The translations under genes and the position numbers were made by a program. 64,000 nt of DNA from Ipomoea triloba (Eukaryota; Streptophyta; Magnoliopsida; Solanales; Convolvulaceae), in contig NC_044930.1 in the NCBI RefSeq assembly GCF_003576645.1, positions 7,234,518 through 7,298,517 of the forward strand, in the 5' to 3' direction. A model generated the notes under the pieces. The model was not told the origin of the DNA, ran no database searches, and saw nothing but the letters and a program-made list of their open reading frames with translations. Each line of letters begins with the position of its first letter. Position 1 is the first letter of the stretch. Shown here piece by piece: positions 48,301-59,185 of this stretch.

Positions 48301-51300
48301 TGGCATGACATTACAGTTAAAAAGTAATTCGGAGGGCATTGCAGAAAAAATTAGCAAGAAACTGCCAATATTAGTAAATATAGCAAAGAGAAAATTACAC
48401 CTTTGGTCTTAGGACTGTTGGGGTCTCGTAAATTTCAATCCACGACTTTAAAAACTAACAATTCAATACCCTAACTATTCAATTTTTATCTTAATCCATT
48501 TTAATTTGTTTAATTTGGGAGAGGGGGTGCAATACGGTCATTCCAGGTGAAAAAAAAGTGAAAACAAAGGGCTGCTTCGGACAAAACTGGAAACATAGAC
48601 TACTATGCATTAATGGGATTAAGGAAGGACTGTTCAAGATCGGAACTGGAAAGAGCCAATTTACTGCTTAATATCAAACACAAACCCGATAAATCCACTT
48701 CGTGGAAAGATGCGAGTTTGCAGACGACCAGGATGTTGATTCTGTGAGGGACTGAGCAAAGATTACTACTGCTTTATTGTTGTACAGATTGATTCAAAGA
48801 GGTTATACTAGCTTAACAAATACCCTCATTGAAGAAGAGGCAGCTGAGAAACAAAGGAAAAAGGCCGCCGCCGCCACAATGCAAGTAGAACCGGAGATGT
48901 CCGGCAACCTTTGTGGCGGCAGCGGCCTTTTTCCTTGATGCGTCTTATTTAATGAGTCTTTGTTAAGCTAGTAAAGATCTTTGAATCAATCTGTACAATA
49001 ATAAGCAGTCATCTTTGCTCTGTCCCTCACAGAATCAACATCTTGGTTGTCAGCAAACTTGCATCTTTCCACGAAGCTCATAGATTTATCGGGTTTGTGT
49101 CTGATATTAAGCAGTAAATTAGCTTTTTCCAGTTCCGATCTTGAACATCCCCTCCTTAATCCCATTAATGCATAGTAGCCTACATTTCCAGTTTCGCCGG
49201 AAGCAACCCTCTGCTTTAGTTCTTGAATTTTCCACTTTTTTCACCTGGAATGACCGTATTGCCCCCCGAAGTAAACAAATTAAAATGGATTAAAAGATTC
49301 CAGCGACAATTGGCCGGCAATTTTGGCCGGATGGACCAAAATTGATAAAAATTGAATAGTTAGGGTATTAACTTGTTAATTTTTAAAGTTATGGATTGAA
49401 ATTAAGATCCCAATAGTCATAGGACCAAAAGTGTAATTTTTTCATATGGCAAATATGTTACAGAATAAATATTAGTGACAACAATATTCTTAAAAGCCTC
49501 AAAAAATCCTATTGATTACAGATTACCAACAGGAAACAACAAGATCAATGTATTTCTTATGTTGCTAAGAGATATTGAAACAAATGCCAAGCTGTAAAAA
49601 GACCACACAATGTGAAATGAATAAATAAAAAAGTAAATAACCATGACTATACATGCTGGCACAGGTAAGTATGTATATATAGAAAAATTACTTTTACCTC
49701 ACCTCAAGGAAATAACACTCTAAAATATCTTTACTTTTTTCCATTTCTTGGTCACTTCCCCCCAGTTACCTACTCCTCCCTATCCTATATCTGGTAAAAT
49801 TTGGTGTCTAGTTATATTCTATACACATTTGGAGGTGACTGGTGAGTTTTTGTATCACAAGTGACTGAAGGAGATTAAAAGGGCTTGGGGCGAGGAGGAA
49901 GAGGTATCTTTAGTTTCATCATTGAATGGCTCAGTCACTCAACTCATTTAAAATTTAAGTTAATCAAGCACAGATAGATTTAGCTGAGTCAAACCAAAAC
50001 ACACTTCTAAAGTTCTATGTTAAGGAAAACACTGTGTGAACAAAACATGACTCACCTATTTGTAAAACTAAACTAAATCATTGAAGGTTTGGCCATAAAT
50101 GCATGCTACATGCAAATGGCCAAACGCAGTCCCAAATGCAAACTTCAAATTGGCACCTATGTTGCGCATGTTTACATCAGTCAATGCATAGTGCATAGTC
50201 CTTTGCATAAGACAAGAAAGAAATTGAAAATTGGAGATCTAGGTGTTCTTTGCAACAAAGAGGAGCTTGTGCATAATATACTTATATAGGGTGTTTGGTT
50301 TAGGTTAGATCATATAACTCCGAAAATGTGAATATTAGAATGTTAAATGCCCTTATTTGGTTCAAGAGAATGTGAGATCTTTTAAGATTCCCAAACTTGG
50401 TTTTTAGTTCATTTTTTGTCACATCCATGGGAATCCCATTCCCCCAAATTTCTTAGGTTACATGAGATTCCAAAGAATATTACATTACCTACAAAGATTC
50501 CTTGAACCAAACACCCCCAAGGAAAATGACATTTTACACATGAACAATCAAAGATGAGTACATACTTGAAGTACTTTTGAAGGGCTATTGGATCCTTGCT
50601 TAAACCTGCAATATCAAAGCTATAATCTCCGGGCAGCTCTCCAGTAAGATAAGAAGGATAGTCATATGGGATTGGACCAAGCCAACGAGGGCGAGTTTCT
50701 CCATACCACATGCTGCAAGAGTAATGTACAAACTCCTAATTACCAATTAGTAAATTATGTTGATTAAAAGTGACAAAGCAAGATTAATACAGAGTATCTT
50801 CTTACAGATGTAACATCATCAATAGTTCCATAGGATTCACTTGGACATCAATTTGTCATTCTCTGAACAACACAATCCTATCATCTATGAGGATGACTAT
50901 AAAGTAATTGTATGTACCTCATGACACTATGAAAGTACATCATTCGATTAATATAACTTATGCAGTTTATTCAATTGATCGCATTACTCTCTTGAGTCTT
51001 ACCATTATGTTACATATCCATTGTAATTTACAGGTGTCAACCACAATATAAAAACAATAGCCCTTTAGTTATGGCTAAGAAAAGCCACTCCACAAACATC
51101 CCCTACTCCCTTGTTTTAAAAAGGCATTAGTCACTTTCCAAGTTTTTTACCATCTACATAATTAATTTGTGGTAGGGTTAACCAATTTATGGGTAGTGAA
51201 TGAATATAAATCAATGGTGATACTAATCACATACCATATCATTAGGTAAAAATTTTGGGGTATATAGCATTTTCCATATAGTTTTACTAGGTAATTGCAA

Positions 51301-51838
51301 CTCCGTCTATTAGGAGCACTAATCATTGATATAGAAGTCGATACTCTTTGCGGTCCAAAGCAAGTATGAAGGCAGCAACTGTGTATCAATTGTTTGGTAA
51401 AAAAGGTGAAACTAATTACCGCAATATAGGATTACCTATCCTCTCTTGCTGCTTCAGCAAGCGCCTTAAACTTGGCAGAATCGTCGACAGCAGCCTTCTT
51501 TCTGTCCTCCAATCGTCTCCGAAGCGTCTCCCCAAGGCTACTGTTGGCTAGGGCTTTAACAGCAGTGAAGGGGATTGCAGAGAAGACCAAAACGCCGGCA
51601 AGCTTCAGAGCGAAGAGAAGATAGAATAACATAATTTCATCAGGCAATGAAAAGTAGAGATTGAGAACGGAGAGATGGGTAGTCTGCTTCAGCGTACCTC
51701 TTGCCATGAAGCTTTGATGCGTGGAAAGGATTTGCCAATGGTGCGGGCGGTCTTGCGAATGGAATGAGCGGCGCGTCGATTGGTAGAGATGAAACTCGCC
51801 GAGTGAAAAGAAGAGGAAGATGACGAAAGAAGCTCCAT
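45322..51838 (-). CDS. LHCB7: Chlorophyll a/b-binding protein LHCB7
   Basis: Nuclear-encoded, plastid-targeted light-harvesting protein of the rare LHCB7 type (Arabidopsis At1g76570). Six exons: 51838-51698, 51602-51436, 50712-50566, 47976-47844, 47659-47567 and 45624-45322. All junctions are GT-AG and phases agree, giving about 327 aa, as I recall for the Arabidopsis protein. The N-terminus is Ser-rich ([18 protein letters not shown]), a typical transit peptide. A hydrophobic stretch, [19 protein letters not shown], follows at residue 48. Helix B shows [17 protein letters not shown] (from 153), helix [21 protein letters not shown], and helix [17 protein letters not shown] (from 279) with chlorophyll-ligand Glu, Asn and the pairing Arg. 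The Asn before FEIL is created by splicing (AA|T). Introns 3 and 5 are long, and intron 3 carries transposons. Confidence 0.96.
48388..49443. mobile_element. 1.06-kb fold-back element in LHCB7 intron 3
   Basis: The two halves are long inverted repeats of about 500 bp. The left arm starts GAGAAAATTACACCTTTGG and the right end reads complementary GAAAAAATTACACTTTTGG. ATATAGCAAA (48378-48387) and ATATGGCAAA (49444-49453) flank it, a 9-10 bp duplication with one mismatch, consistent with a Mutator-like origin. The tip is GC-rich (GGCCGCCGCCGCC against GGCGGCAGCGGCC). Arms differ at scattered positions. It lies in an intron, so it is presumably transcribed with LHCB7 and removed by splicing. Confidence 0.85.
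50289..50516. mobile_element. Tourist-like MITE in LHCB7 intron 3
   Basis: Left end GGGTGTTTGGTTTAGG, right end complementary to GGGTGTTTGGTTCAAGG. Short and non-coding, about 50 bp from exon 3. A clean target duplication is not visible, so the superfamily is inferred only from terminal words. Confidence 0.6.
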
Positions 51839-51931
51839 TCAGTTTGTGTGGCTGGTGTGATCAACGGTCTCGGGCTCTATGAGTGTCTCTGGCAAGTAGA
51901 AAACTTATGGAGTATTTAAACTTTAATTAAA
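51839..51931 (-). promoter_or_regulatory. LHCB7 core promoter and short leader
   Basis: Only 93 bp separate the start codon from an adjacent MITE. A TATA-like TTTAAATACTCC on the minus strand lies about 75-80 bp upstream of the ATG (near 51910-51920). If it is used, the 5' leader is about 45 bases. Other promoter elements would have to lie inside or beyond the MITE. Confidence 0.5.
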
Positions 51932-52418
51932 GAGGTATTTTCATTTTTTGTCTTATTGTTATTGGCATTGCCAATTTTAGTCCACTTCATTAATTTTTGT
52001 CACATTGCGGCCAGTCTTATTTAGTCCTTACCACTTTTAGTCCACCCTTAAAATTTTCGTCGAATGGTTGTCATAAACAGGGGTATTTTTGGTCTTTTCA
52101 TGCTTTGGACATCTCCTTAACCCTTTGCAGTTGTTTTCCTTACACATTTTCATCCAATGAAGAGATCCAGCAAAAATCATGTGAGCCACATTACAAAGCC
52201 ATGGCTTTCGCCGGACATATTCATTGGATGAAAATGTGTAAAGAAAACTACTGCAAAGGATTAAGGAGATGATCAAAGTATGAAAAGACCAAAATACCTC
52301 TATTTTAGACGGTTATTTGACAAAAAATTAAACGGTGGACTAAAAGTGGCAAGGACTAAATAAAACTGGCCGCAATGTGGCAAAAATTAAAAAAGTGGAC
52401 TAAAAATGAAAATGACTC
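51932..52418. mobile_element. Inverted-repeat MITE in the LHCB7 promoter
   Basis: The left end GAGGTATTTTCATTTTTTGTC mirrors the right end, whose complement reads GAGTCATTTTCATTTTTAGTC. Inner arms also pair, for example CACATTTTCATCCAATGAA near 52143 against TTCATTGGATGAAAATGTG near 52221. The 9-bp TTAATTAAA is repeated at 51923-51931 and 52419-52427. Length 487 bp, probably Mutator-derived, no protein. Confidence 0.88.
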
Positions 52419-52499
52419 TTAATTAAAGCATGTATCTTTTGGAGAATTTCTTTAAAAATATATATATATTTTTACCTTGTTTTTGTTAATGAAGAATTT

Positions 52500-52560
52500 A
52501 TCTATATCTATATTTTATACTATTAATAAAAATAAAATCTTCCATTTTTAAATTTTCGGC
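52500..52560 (+). mobile_element. Helitron-like 5' terminus
   Basis: TATACTATTAATAAAAATAAAATC matches, on the plus strand, the 5' ends seen near 26570 and 31349. The following sequence (TAATTGGTAA, ACTGAAAATTATTT around 52970) also recalls the Helitron interior near 26700. A MITE at 52656 is nested in it. No 3' end was paired. Confidence 0.4.
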
Positions 52561-52655
52561 CAAACAATAGTAAAGGTAAAATAGAAAAGAAAATTAATAT
52601 TACTAATTAATTGAAAATATAAAAGGATCCAGAAAACGAAATAGAAATTAGACAA

Positions 52656-52926
52656 GGAAAAATTGTAATTTATGCCCCTCCATAATATGCCAATTATCAA
52701 TGTTACCCCTGAATTATTAGTGGTGTAAATGTTGCCCCTCAATTTTTAAAAACGGTACATATATTGCCCCTTTCGTGGTGTAAATATTGCCCGTTCTTTG
52801 GTACGGGAGGGGCAATATATGTACCGTTTTTGAAAATTGAGGGGCAACATTTACACCACTACTAATAATTCAGGGGTGACATTGATAATTGTCATATTAT
52901 GGAGGGGCAAAAATTACAATTTTCTC
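52656..52926. mobile_element. Inverted-repeat MITE with 9-bp target duplication
   Basis: The left end GGAAAAATTGTAATTTATG and the complement of the right end GAGAAAATTGTAATTTTTG match, and pairing continues through GCCCCTCCATAATATG and beyond. ATTAGACAA flanks both sides exactly (52647-52655 and 52927-52935). 271 bp, non-coding. Confidence 0.9.
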
Positions 52927-53149
52927 ATTAGACAAATTGAAAAAGAAGGAAGATATTATTAATTGACTGAAAATTATTTAAAAACTTAAAAAATTTAATT
53001 GGTAAAAGAATTAATAAAGCTTAATTGGTAACAAAATATTATTAATAGCATATTTTTTGTTTGTTTGTTATATTTTAGGAAATAACTAATATAACCACAA
53101 TATAATAAAGTAAGATATCATTTCCCTATTCATTAATATTGTTTGAGTT

Positions 53150-53150
53150 A

Positions 53151-53226
<76 letters not shown>
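53150..53226. repeat. (AT)n microsatellite
   Basis: About 75 bp of nearly pure AT dinucleotides, adjoining the left edge of a large insertion. Confidence 0.95.
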
Positions 53227-53228
<2 letters not shown>

Positions 53229-53244
53229 CTCTTATTCACATGAG

Positions 53245-54091
53245 TAGGGATGGCAATTCAACCCGCCTCCGACGGGAACGGGTTCGGGGATTTTTTTCGG
53301 GGAATGGGGGCGGGGATGGGGGAATTTTCCAATCCCCGCTGGGGACGGGGACGGGGACGGGGAGGGCATTCCCCGACCCCGATCCCCGATCCCCAACCCC
53401 GTCCCCGAATCCCCGTTAAATATTATATAATATATAATATAAAATATATATTTATAATATAATATATATAATATTAATAGTAAAACTTAAAAAGTGAAAA
53501 CAACGTACTCCCAGTAAACCCCAGCATAGCAATTTCCTGTTTACTTGATGATAGCTTGAGCAATTTCCTGTTTAATTGAATTTCGCATGCAATATATGCT
53601 GAAGGGTTGGCTACTTTGCTATAGTAAAAGAACTGCAAAAAATTTGCATTTTCCAACTAAATTCACATTGCAACTCTATGCATTTTAATTCTGTATTTTA
53701 AATTTTTAACACTGCTCATCTCTTGGTCTCTATGTATTTTAATTATTTATTTCTCTATGTGTTATTTAATTTAATCCTGTTAGTGTAGTAGTTTTGCTAT
53801 TGTCGCTGAATATGTGAGAATATATGTTGTCAATATTAACTTATTAAGTGATGAATACGATGTGATTGATGTCAAATTATGTCACATACTTACATTATGC
53901 TAGAAACAATATTAATAACATAACAAATTTTTTTAATTGACATAATTCAAAAAATTCCCGCGGAGACGGGGATAGGGAATAATTCCCCATCCCCGCCGGG
54001 GAACGGGGCGGGGACGGGGAATGGGGAGAGGTTTCGGGGACGGGGACGGGGACCCCATTCCCCGCCCCGCCCCGCCCCGTTGCCATCCCTA
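53245..54091. mobile_element. Non-autonomous hAT element
   Basis: Ends are TAGGGATGGCAA at the left and its exact complement TTGCCATCCCTA at the right. The 8-bp CACATGAG is repeated at 53237-53244 and 54092-54099, as expected for hAT transposition. The subterminal regions are strikingly G/C-rich and repetitive (GGGGACGGGGACGGGGA and CCCCGCCCCGCC), and the AT-rich centre encodes nothing. Length 847 bp. Confidence 0.92.
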
Positions 54092-55464
54092 CACATGAGG
54101 ACACATGATTTTAGAGGACAATGGGGATTACTTATAGACATTAAAAATAAATGCATTCACAGCTGTGATTCAATCTAAAATATGGTGTGATTTTAACTAT
54201 AAATAACAAAGGAGGGCAAAGAAGACAATTGATTGGAATTTAAATTTTGATAGGATTATAATTAACATACTTAGCATATTATAATATGCATATTGATGGT
54301 AAAGAATCGTAATTGAAAAAGGAAAAAAGGAATGCCACGTGAAAAAGTGGCAAAAAACAAGATGATATAAATCAACATAATGAAAAAATTAAATTGGTAG
54401 TGTAATTTGACTGCATGCATATATGAGATGATTTTTTAAAAGATTATAATAATTATTATTTTGTAGAAAACCAAATTATATAATTCACTATATTGCAAAA
54501 TTAAGGATGCATAAAATAATAGCTATTCCAAAAAGTGATATTAATAAATAACAACATTTCAGTGTAAAAAAAGAAATGGTTTCATGTCATACAAATAGAG
54601 TTTAAATTTTAAATGCTAACCATTAACGTGGCACACAAGCACCACTAAAAAGACACACACCATATAATTTTAAACGCAAACCATTAACCATTTATTTTGG
54701 TCTCTTGCCTAATGTTTTTCTTTTTACTTTTTATTTTTATGTTTAAAATTGATTAGATTTAGTTTTAATGAATTATTAAAAATGTCACTTTTGATAGTCT
54801 TGAAGAATTAAAAGTGATAATTTTGTTTTACCATCAATGATTAAATTAATCGTATTTAAAAAAATCGATTTTGAATATAAGGATTAATAATTTAATATTG
54901 TAAAAAATGTAAATTCAGACGTATTCTTGTGTTAATTGTGTAGTGTTTTGGGAGTGCAATATATATAAGAGCATTTCAATACTATTTAAACTGTTAACAT
55001 GATTTACGATCGGAGTTTAGATATTAAACATAAACCATGAACTAGACACACATGGGTGAGTAAAAAAGGCACACACCATACCCAAGAGGGCACACAAGGC
55101 AAATTGCATGGGCACAGGTGATTATATTAACGGGGTGTGTGCCATACTCATTTATAACGTGTGCCACACAGGACAAAATCGTGTGCACGAAATTAAAAAT
55201 GGTTGCATTGTCATATTAAATAAAGGTCAAAGAACTATGCATTGATTTTGTGAGAGCAAAAAATAGACACACAACCGCGAATCAAGGGCATACAACTAAC
55301 TGTATGTAAAAACAGACCCATAAAATATGCTAACACAACAATGATCACAAAAATAAGCTAACATTGATCAAAACTTAGGGGACCAACAGTGTAGGCGGCA
55401 CCCTAACTCTAACAGTAAGAAATCGAGCTCGCTCCTCTGGGGTTAAATAAATATTTGGAGCATC

Positions 55465-56600
55465 CTATAGAGGGTCACGCCGCATCCTTTCTAGGAAAGC
55501 AACTGAACCTTCAACAAAATCTTCATCATCATTTGGTAGTTGAGACGAGCACCCCACCGAAGGCGCTTCCCTAACCTTTTTTGCTGCCACCAACAAAAAC
55601 AAATAACATCAAAGGGAGAAACCAATGGTGCACAATACGAAGGTGCACACAACATATTCAAGCGTGACACACAATATATCAAAGCATGACACATAATACA
55701 CATACACATGGATGACCATAACATTTTCAGACAACCTTATATTCATAATTTAAAAACATGTGCCTGGGCATATGACTTTATTAAAAAAAACTAGTAATAA
55801 CAATTACCATTTATACTTAGTTGACAAGTGCGCATAATTTAAACAATTCCCAAATAAAACATATCATTGATATTTTGATAACAACCCCGCCAATTATAGC
55901 ACACAATATATACTAGAATGCCACATAATATATACAGAAACAAAAAATGAGTGTCATATAATAACTCGGCACAGTACGATGGTGCACACTTCTTATGCAA
56001 TTGGGGCACACAAAATATTAAAGCGTGGCACACAAAAACCGTGCATACAACAATTAATAAATTAATAAATAATAAAAAGCCATAATTTTTTAGCTTATAA
56101 ATCATTGAAACTGGGATCATTGTCTTAAAATCAAAGATATGTAATACTTGTCGATGGCAAGATAGAAAATTTCAGATTTGCTGTATTCTGGTAGGAAGTC
56201 CAATGTGTTCAAATGAAAGGGAAATATCAAATGCTATATGGAGAAAGTGATTTAGATTTGAAGCTACGCCATATGTTGTATCAAGAGACCCGAACCCACA
56301 CCACCGTCGACCGACCGGAAAATACATAGTAACCCCCCCGCTGTCGTACACAAGTAACACAACAAATCCCCACAAAACACAAATGTGTGCCATATACAAT
56401 GAAACATAACATCAAAAACGCAAAAAACTCCAAAAACACAAACACACGAATGGAAAAAACCATCAATACAATAGAAATTTAAAAAAAAAATAAAAATAAA
56501 GAAACGGAACGGACTAAAAAAACTTACCTCGACTCGCCGCCTCCCTCGACTGTCGTACATGTCGCTTATCTCGCCGACGACCACCACCAACGTCTGCCAT
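55465..56600 (-). pseudogene. Unidentified gene fragment within the 3.7-kb insertion
   Basis: An ATG at 56600 opens a short Arg-rich frame (MADVGGGRRRDKRHVRQSRE) that runs into a strong donor, GAG|GTAAGTT, at 56528. About 930 bp downstream a second exon-like frame reads VREAPSVGCSSQLPNDDED, then FVEGSVAFLERMRRDPL, and a stop at 55465. I do not recognise the protein. The layout suggests a transposon-borne gene or captured fragment; middle exons, if any, were not found. Confidence 0.3.
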
Positions 56601-56888
56601 TACTGCACCCTCCGCCTAGCAAGATGGAACAACCGACGACTTCAACGAGAAGAAACAAAGCGACGACTGCGGTTGGTCTTCAAACTGAAAAAGGTAACGT
56701 GTGTATTGAGAATTTGAGACTACCAAAAGTCAGCCGAAATATAAGCCTCCATAATTAAAACACAAGACTAAATTGACAAGAATAACCCCATCAGGCTAAT
56801 ATAATAAAACGCACGCCTATTATAATCCAAACCTAATCCAATAGTTACCATTAATCTACACCATTCATTACTACAATCCGATGCATAA

Positions 56889-56907
56889 TATTCATTAATA
56901 TTGTTTG

Positions 56908-56964
<57 letters not shown>

Positions 56965-57242
56965 CAATTTAATTTTTGTATATTTTAAAATTCTTGAAAT
57001 GTTATAAAAAAAAAAAAAAGAATATGTGAAATATTGAGAACTGTTCGAAAAAAAATTATATAGTATAATTTTGTTTCTTAAGCAGAACTTCAAAACATAA
57101 TAAAAATGTTTAGGAAATTATATAGATAATAATTGAGTAATAAATATGTTTAGGAAAGTAGATGTATATTGTTAATTAGAAATAAAGAGTTTCCTATAAA
57201 ATACAAGTCATAAATATTTTGCAAAAAAAGAACCCGGTTAAT
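56889..57242. other. AT-rich DNA with (AT)n microsatellite
   Basis: Contains the right-hand copy of the 23-bp duplication, an (AT)n tract at 56912-56962 and poly-A runs. No gene. Confidence 0.7.
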
Positions 57243-57865
57243 GGCTATGCTTGGCAAACCTAGTTGAAAAGGTAGCTGAAAGCTGAAAAGTAGCTAAAAT
57301 CTGAAAAGTTATAAGCTCGAAGTTGAAATCTGAAGAGTTGTTATGCTTAAAAGTGTTTGGTAAAATTAGCTTCTTAATAAGCTGATAAATGTAAAAAGAC
57401 TAAAAATGATATCTTCATACAATTTAAATAGTTTTAAATTTAAATAGGGTTGTTTATATATTAAAATATAAAATAGTGAAATCAATATATTTTAATAAAA
57501 TATAAAGTAAGAACATATATTTGAAAACATATAAAGTAAAACAAATGTTTATAATTTATAAGATTAGTTCATACAAAAATCAATGTTCAAACACAAATGT
57601 AAAATTGAAATTACAACCAAACATATTGAAGAGAAAAAGTCAAAAAGGTTTTAATTGGGAAGGGTAAATAATGTCATTTCTTTAAAATAATAAGGTTAAA
57701 GATGGAAAAAAAAAGTTAGGAAGCTACTAGCTTATTTTGAATTTAAAAATAAGCTATTATTTTAAGCTACTAGCTTATTTTATGAACATTACCAAACAGA
57801 GCTTATAGCTTATTAGTAGCTTAAAATAAGTTATAAGCTCCTAAATAAGTCTGCGAAACAGAACC
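57243..57865. mobile_element. TIR element with TTGGCAAAC-type ends
   Basis: The left end GGCTATGCTTGGCAAACCTA pairs imperfectly with the complement of the right end, GGTTCTGTTTCGCAGACTTA. AAT flanks both sides (57240-57242 and 57866-57868). The interior has repeated AAGCTGAAAAG and TAGCTTATTTT words in opposite orientations, typical of plant hAT- or Harbinger-derived MITEs. Non-coding. Confidence 0.6.
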
Positions 57866-58029
57866 AATATTGATCTTTTTTTTTAATGATGTGACATCCT
57901 CTCCTTCACCGTCGGTGTATAACATCTATACATTGGCGGTACATCAAATATTAAACCGACACATACATGCTGACAATTTATATGTATATTAAGAGTGGAA
58001 GGCATTCAATGTCAGAAGGGAAAAAAGGG

Positions 58030-59185
58030 GTAATTATATTTGTACCACCTTAAATTCTATTTACACCCCCCTTTAATAGGTTTGATAGCTTTATAGGTGG
58101 TGTAAATAAAATTTGCTATTTGCACATCTTCATTAAAGTGAGTCAAACACTCAAATATTATGTTTTTTATTTAAATATTTATTTGTATTTCAAATTGATA
58201 GTATAATAATTTTGTCTATAATATTTTTTAATTAATTATTTAAAATATTTATTTATTTATTATTATTTCAAATTGTGATAGTATAATAATTTTGTCTATA
58301 ATAATTTTTAATTATTTTCTATAGTATCTAACGTTTAATAAATTTTCATGATAACTTTTTTTTTTGTTATTCTAATATTCTTTATAACTTAAATTTTTGG
58401 TATGCATTATTTTACCTTATTATAATAATATAATAAATTAATTTTGAATCGCTAAAAACAGTAAAAACACATTAACATCACAAAAAAATATAAAAAGAAA
58501 ACTTCATTCCATTTCAATCTAATATAACATTCTCATGAGTACAACTAGAGCGTACATGCTCATTGTAACTATTGATCTGATTCACATATAGAGTAATCCT
58601 GCACAATCATATTTAAAAGAAGCTCATTGTGGAGCAATAGTAGTCATTGGGTACATACCCTCATTTCAATGTTACCTTAACATAATGATTATTATTAACG
58701 TAACCAATGGCAATTGCTACATGCTCGTACCAAGGTGGTGGGCTAGATCGGAGTGATAAATATGTCTTACTGCCGGCCATACTCAAAACATGTAGTATCA
58801 CCTTGTATCTGGAAGCAATTAGTACACTCATCTCCGGCATAGTCATCCAATGCTCAGCTGGGGCACACCGATCTAATTCAAAAAAATTCAAAAAGTTATA
58901 GATGTTATACCATTATTGAGGTCCTAGGGGTTGTTCCGTTTTTGTTTTTGTTTTTTTTTTTAAATATTTTAAATTGTTATTTAATTTAATTTAGTTTAAA
59001 CAATATTTATAATTTCAATACCTTAAAAAAAAACTCTAATTCCAACACTTCATTTTTTGTGTAATTAATTTAATTACATTTGACCATGGTGGTGTAAATA
59101 GCCATATTTACACCCTAAGTGCTATTTACACCACCTATAAAGTTATTTGCACCCAAGATAGTACAAATAGTAACACCCAAAAAAA
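58030..59185. mobile_element. Inverted-repeat element carrying an OTU-like fragment
   Basis: The left side has TTATATTTGTACCACC and TTTATAGGTGGTGTAAATA; the right side has the complementary TATTTACACCACCTATAAA and GTACAAATAGTAACACCC. These arms enclose about 1.1 kb that includes the OTU-like reading frame at 58661-58891. Exact ends and target duplication were not resolved. Confidence 0.5.
58661..58891 (-). pseudogene. OTU-like cysteine protease domain fragment, transposon-associated
   Basis: The frame reads FELDRCAPAEHWMTMPEMSV, LIASRYKVILHVLSM and, later, YLSLRSSPPPWYEHVAIAIG with NNNHYVKVTL. This resembles the C-terminal half of OTU-type domains found in plant Mutator-like transposons, in which a catalytic His sits in a G-x-V-x-x-N-H-x-V-like motif (here GYVNNNHYVKV). 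The N-terminal half with the catalytic Cys is absent. Assignment rests on motif memory, and a Ulp1-like origin is the alternative. Confidence 0.5.

Larger units (their letters stand above)
53227..56888. mobile_element. 3.7-kb insertion of unknown class, contains the hAT element
   Basis: A 23-bp sequence beginning TATTCATTAATATTG and running into an AT microsatellite occurs at 53127-53149 and again at 56889-56911. The interval between looks inserted, with a long duplication of the target. The interior is rich in GTGTGCC- and GGCACACA-type words and holds gene-like exons on the minus strand. The ends show no convincing terminal inverted repeats, so class and true boundaries remain open. Confidence 0.4.

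Noticed and set aside
52037..52276. Open frames on both strands in the LHCB7 promoter region, nearly identical to each other
   Set aside because: They are the two arms of the fold-back MITE read on opposite strands, which explains the shared peptide.
53895..54156. Gly/Arg/Pro-rich open frames
   Set aside because: They arise from the G/C-rich subterminal repeats of the hAT MITE.
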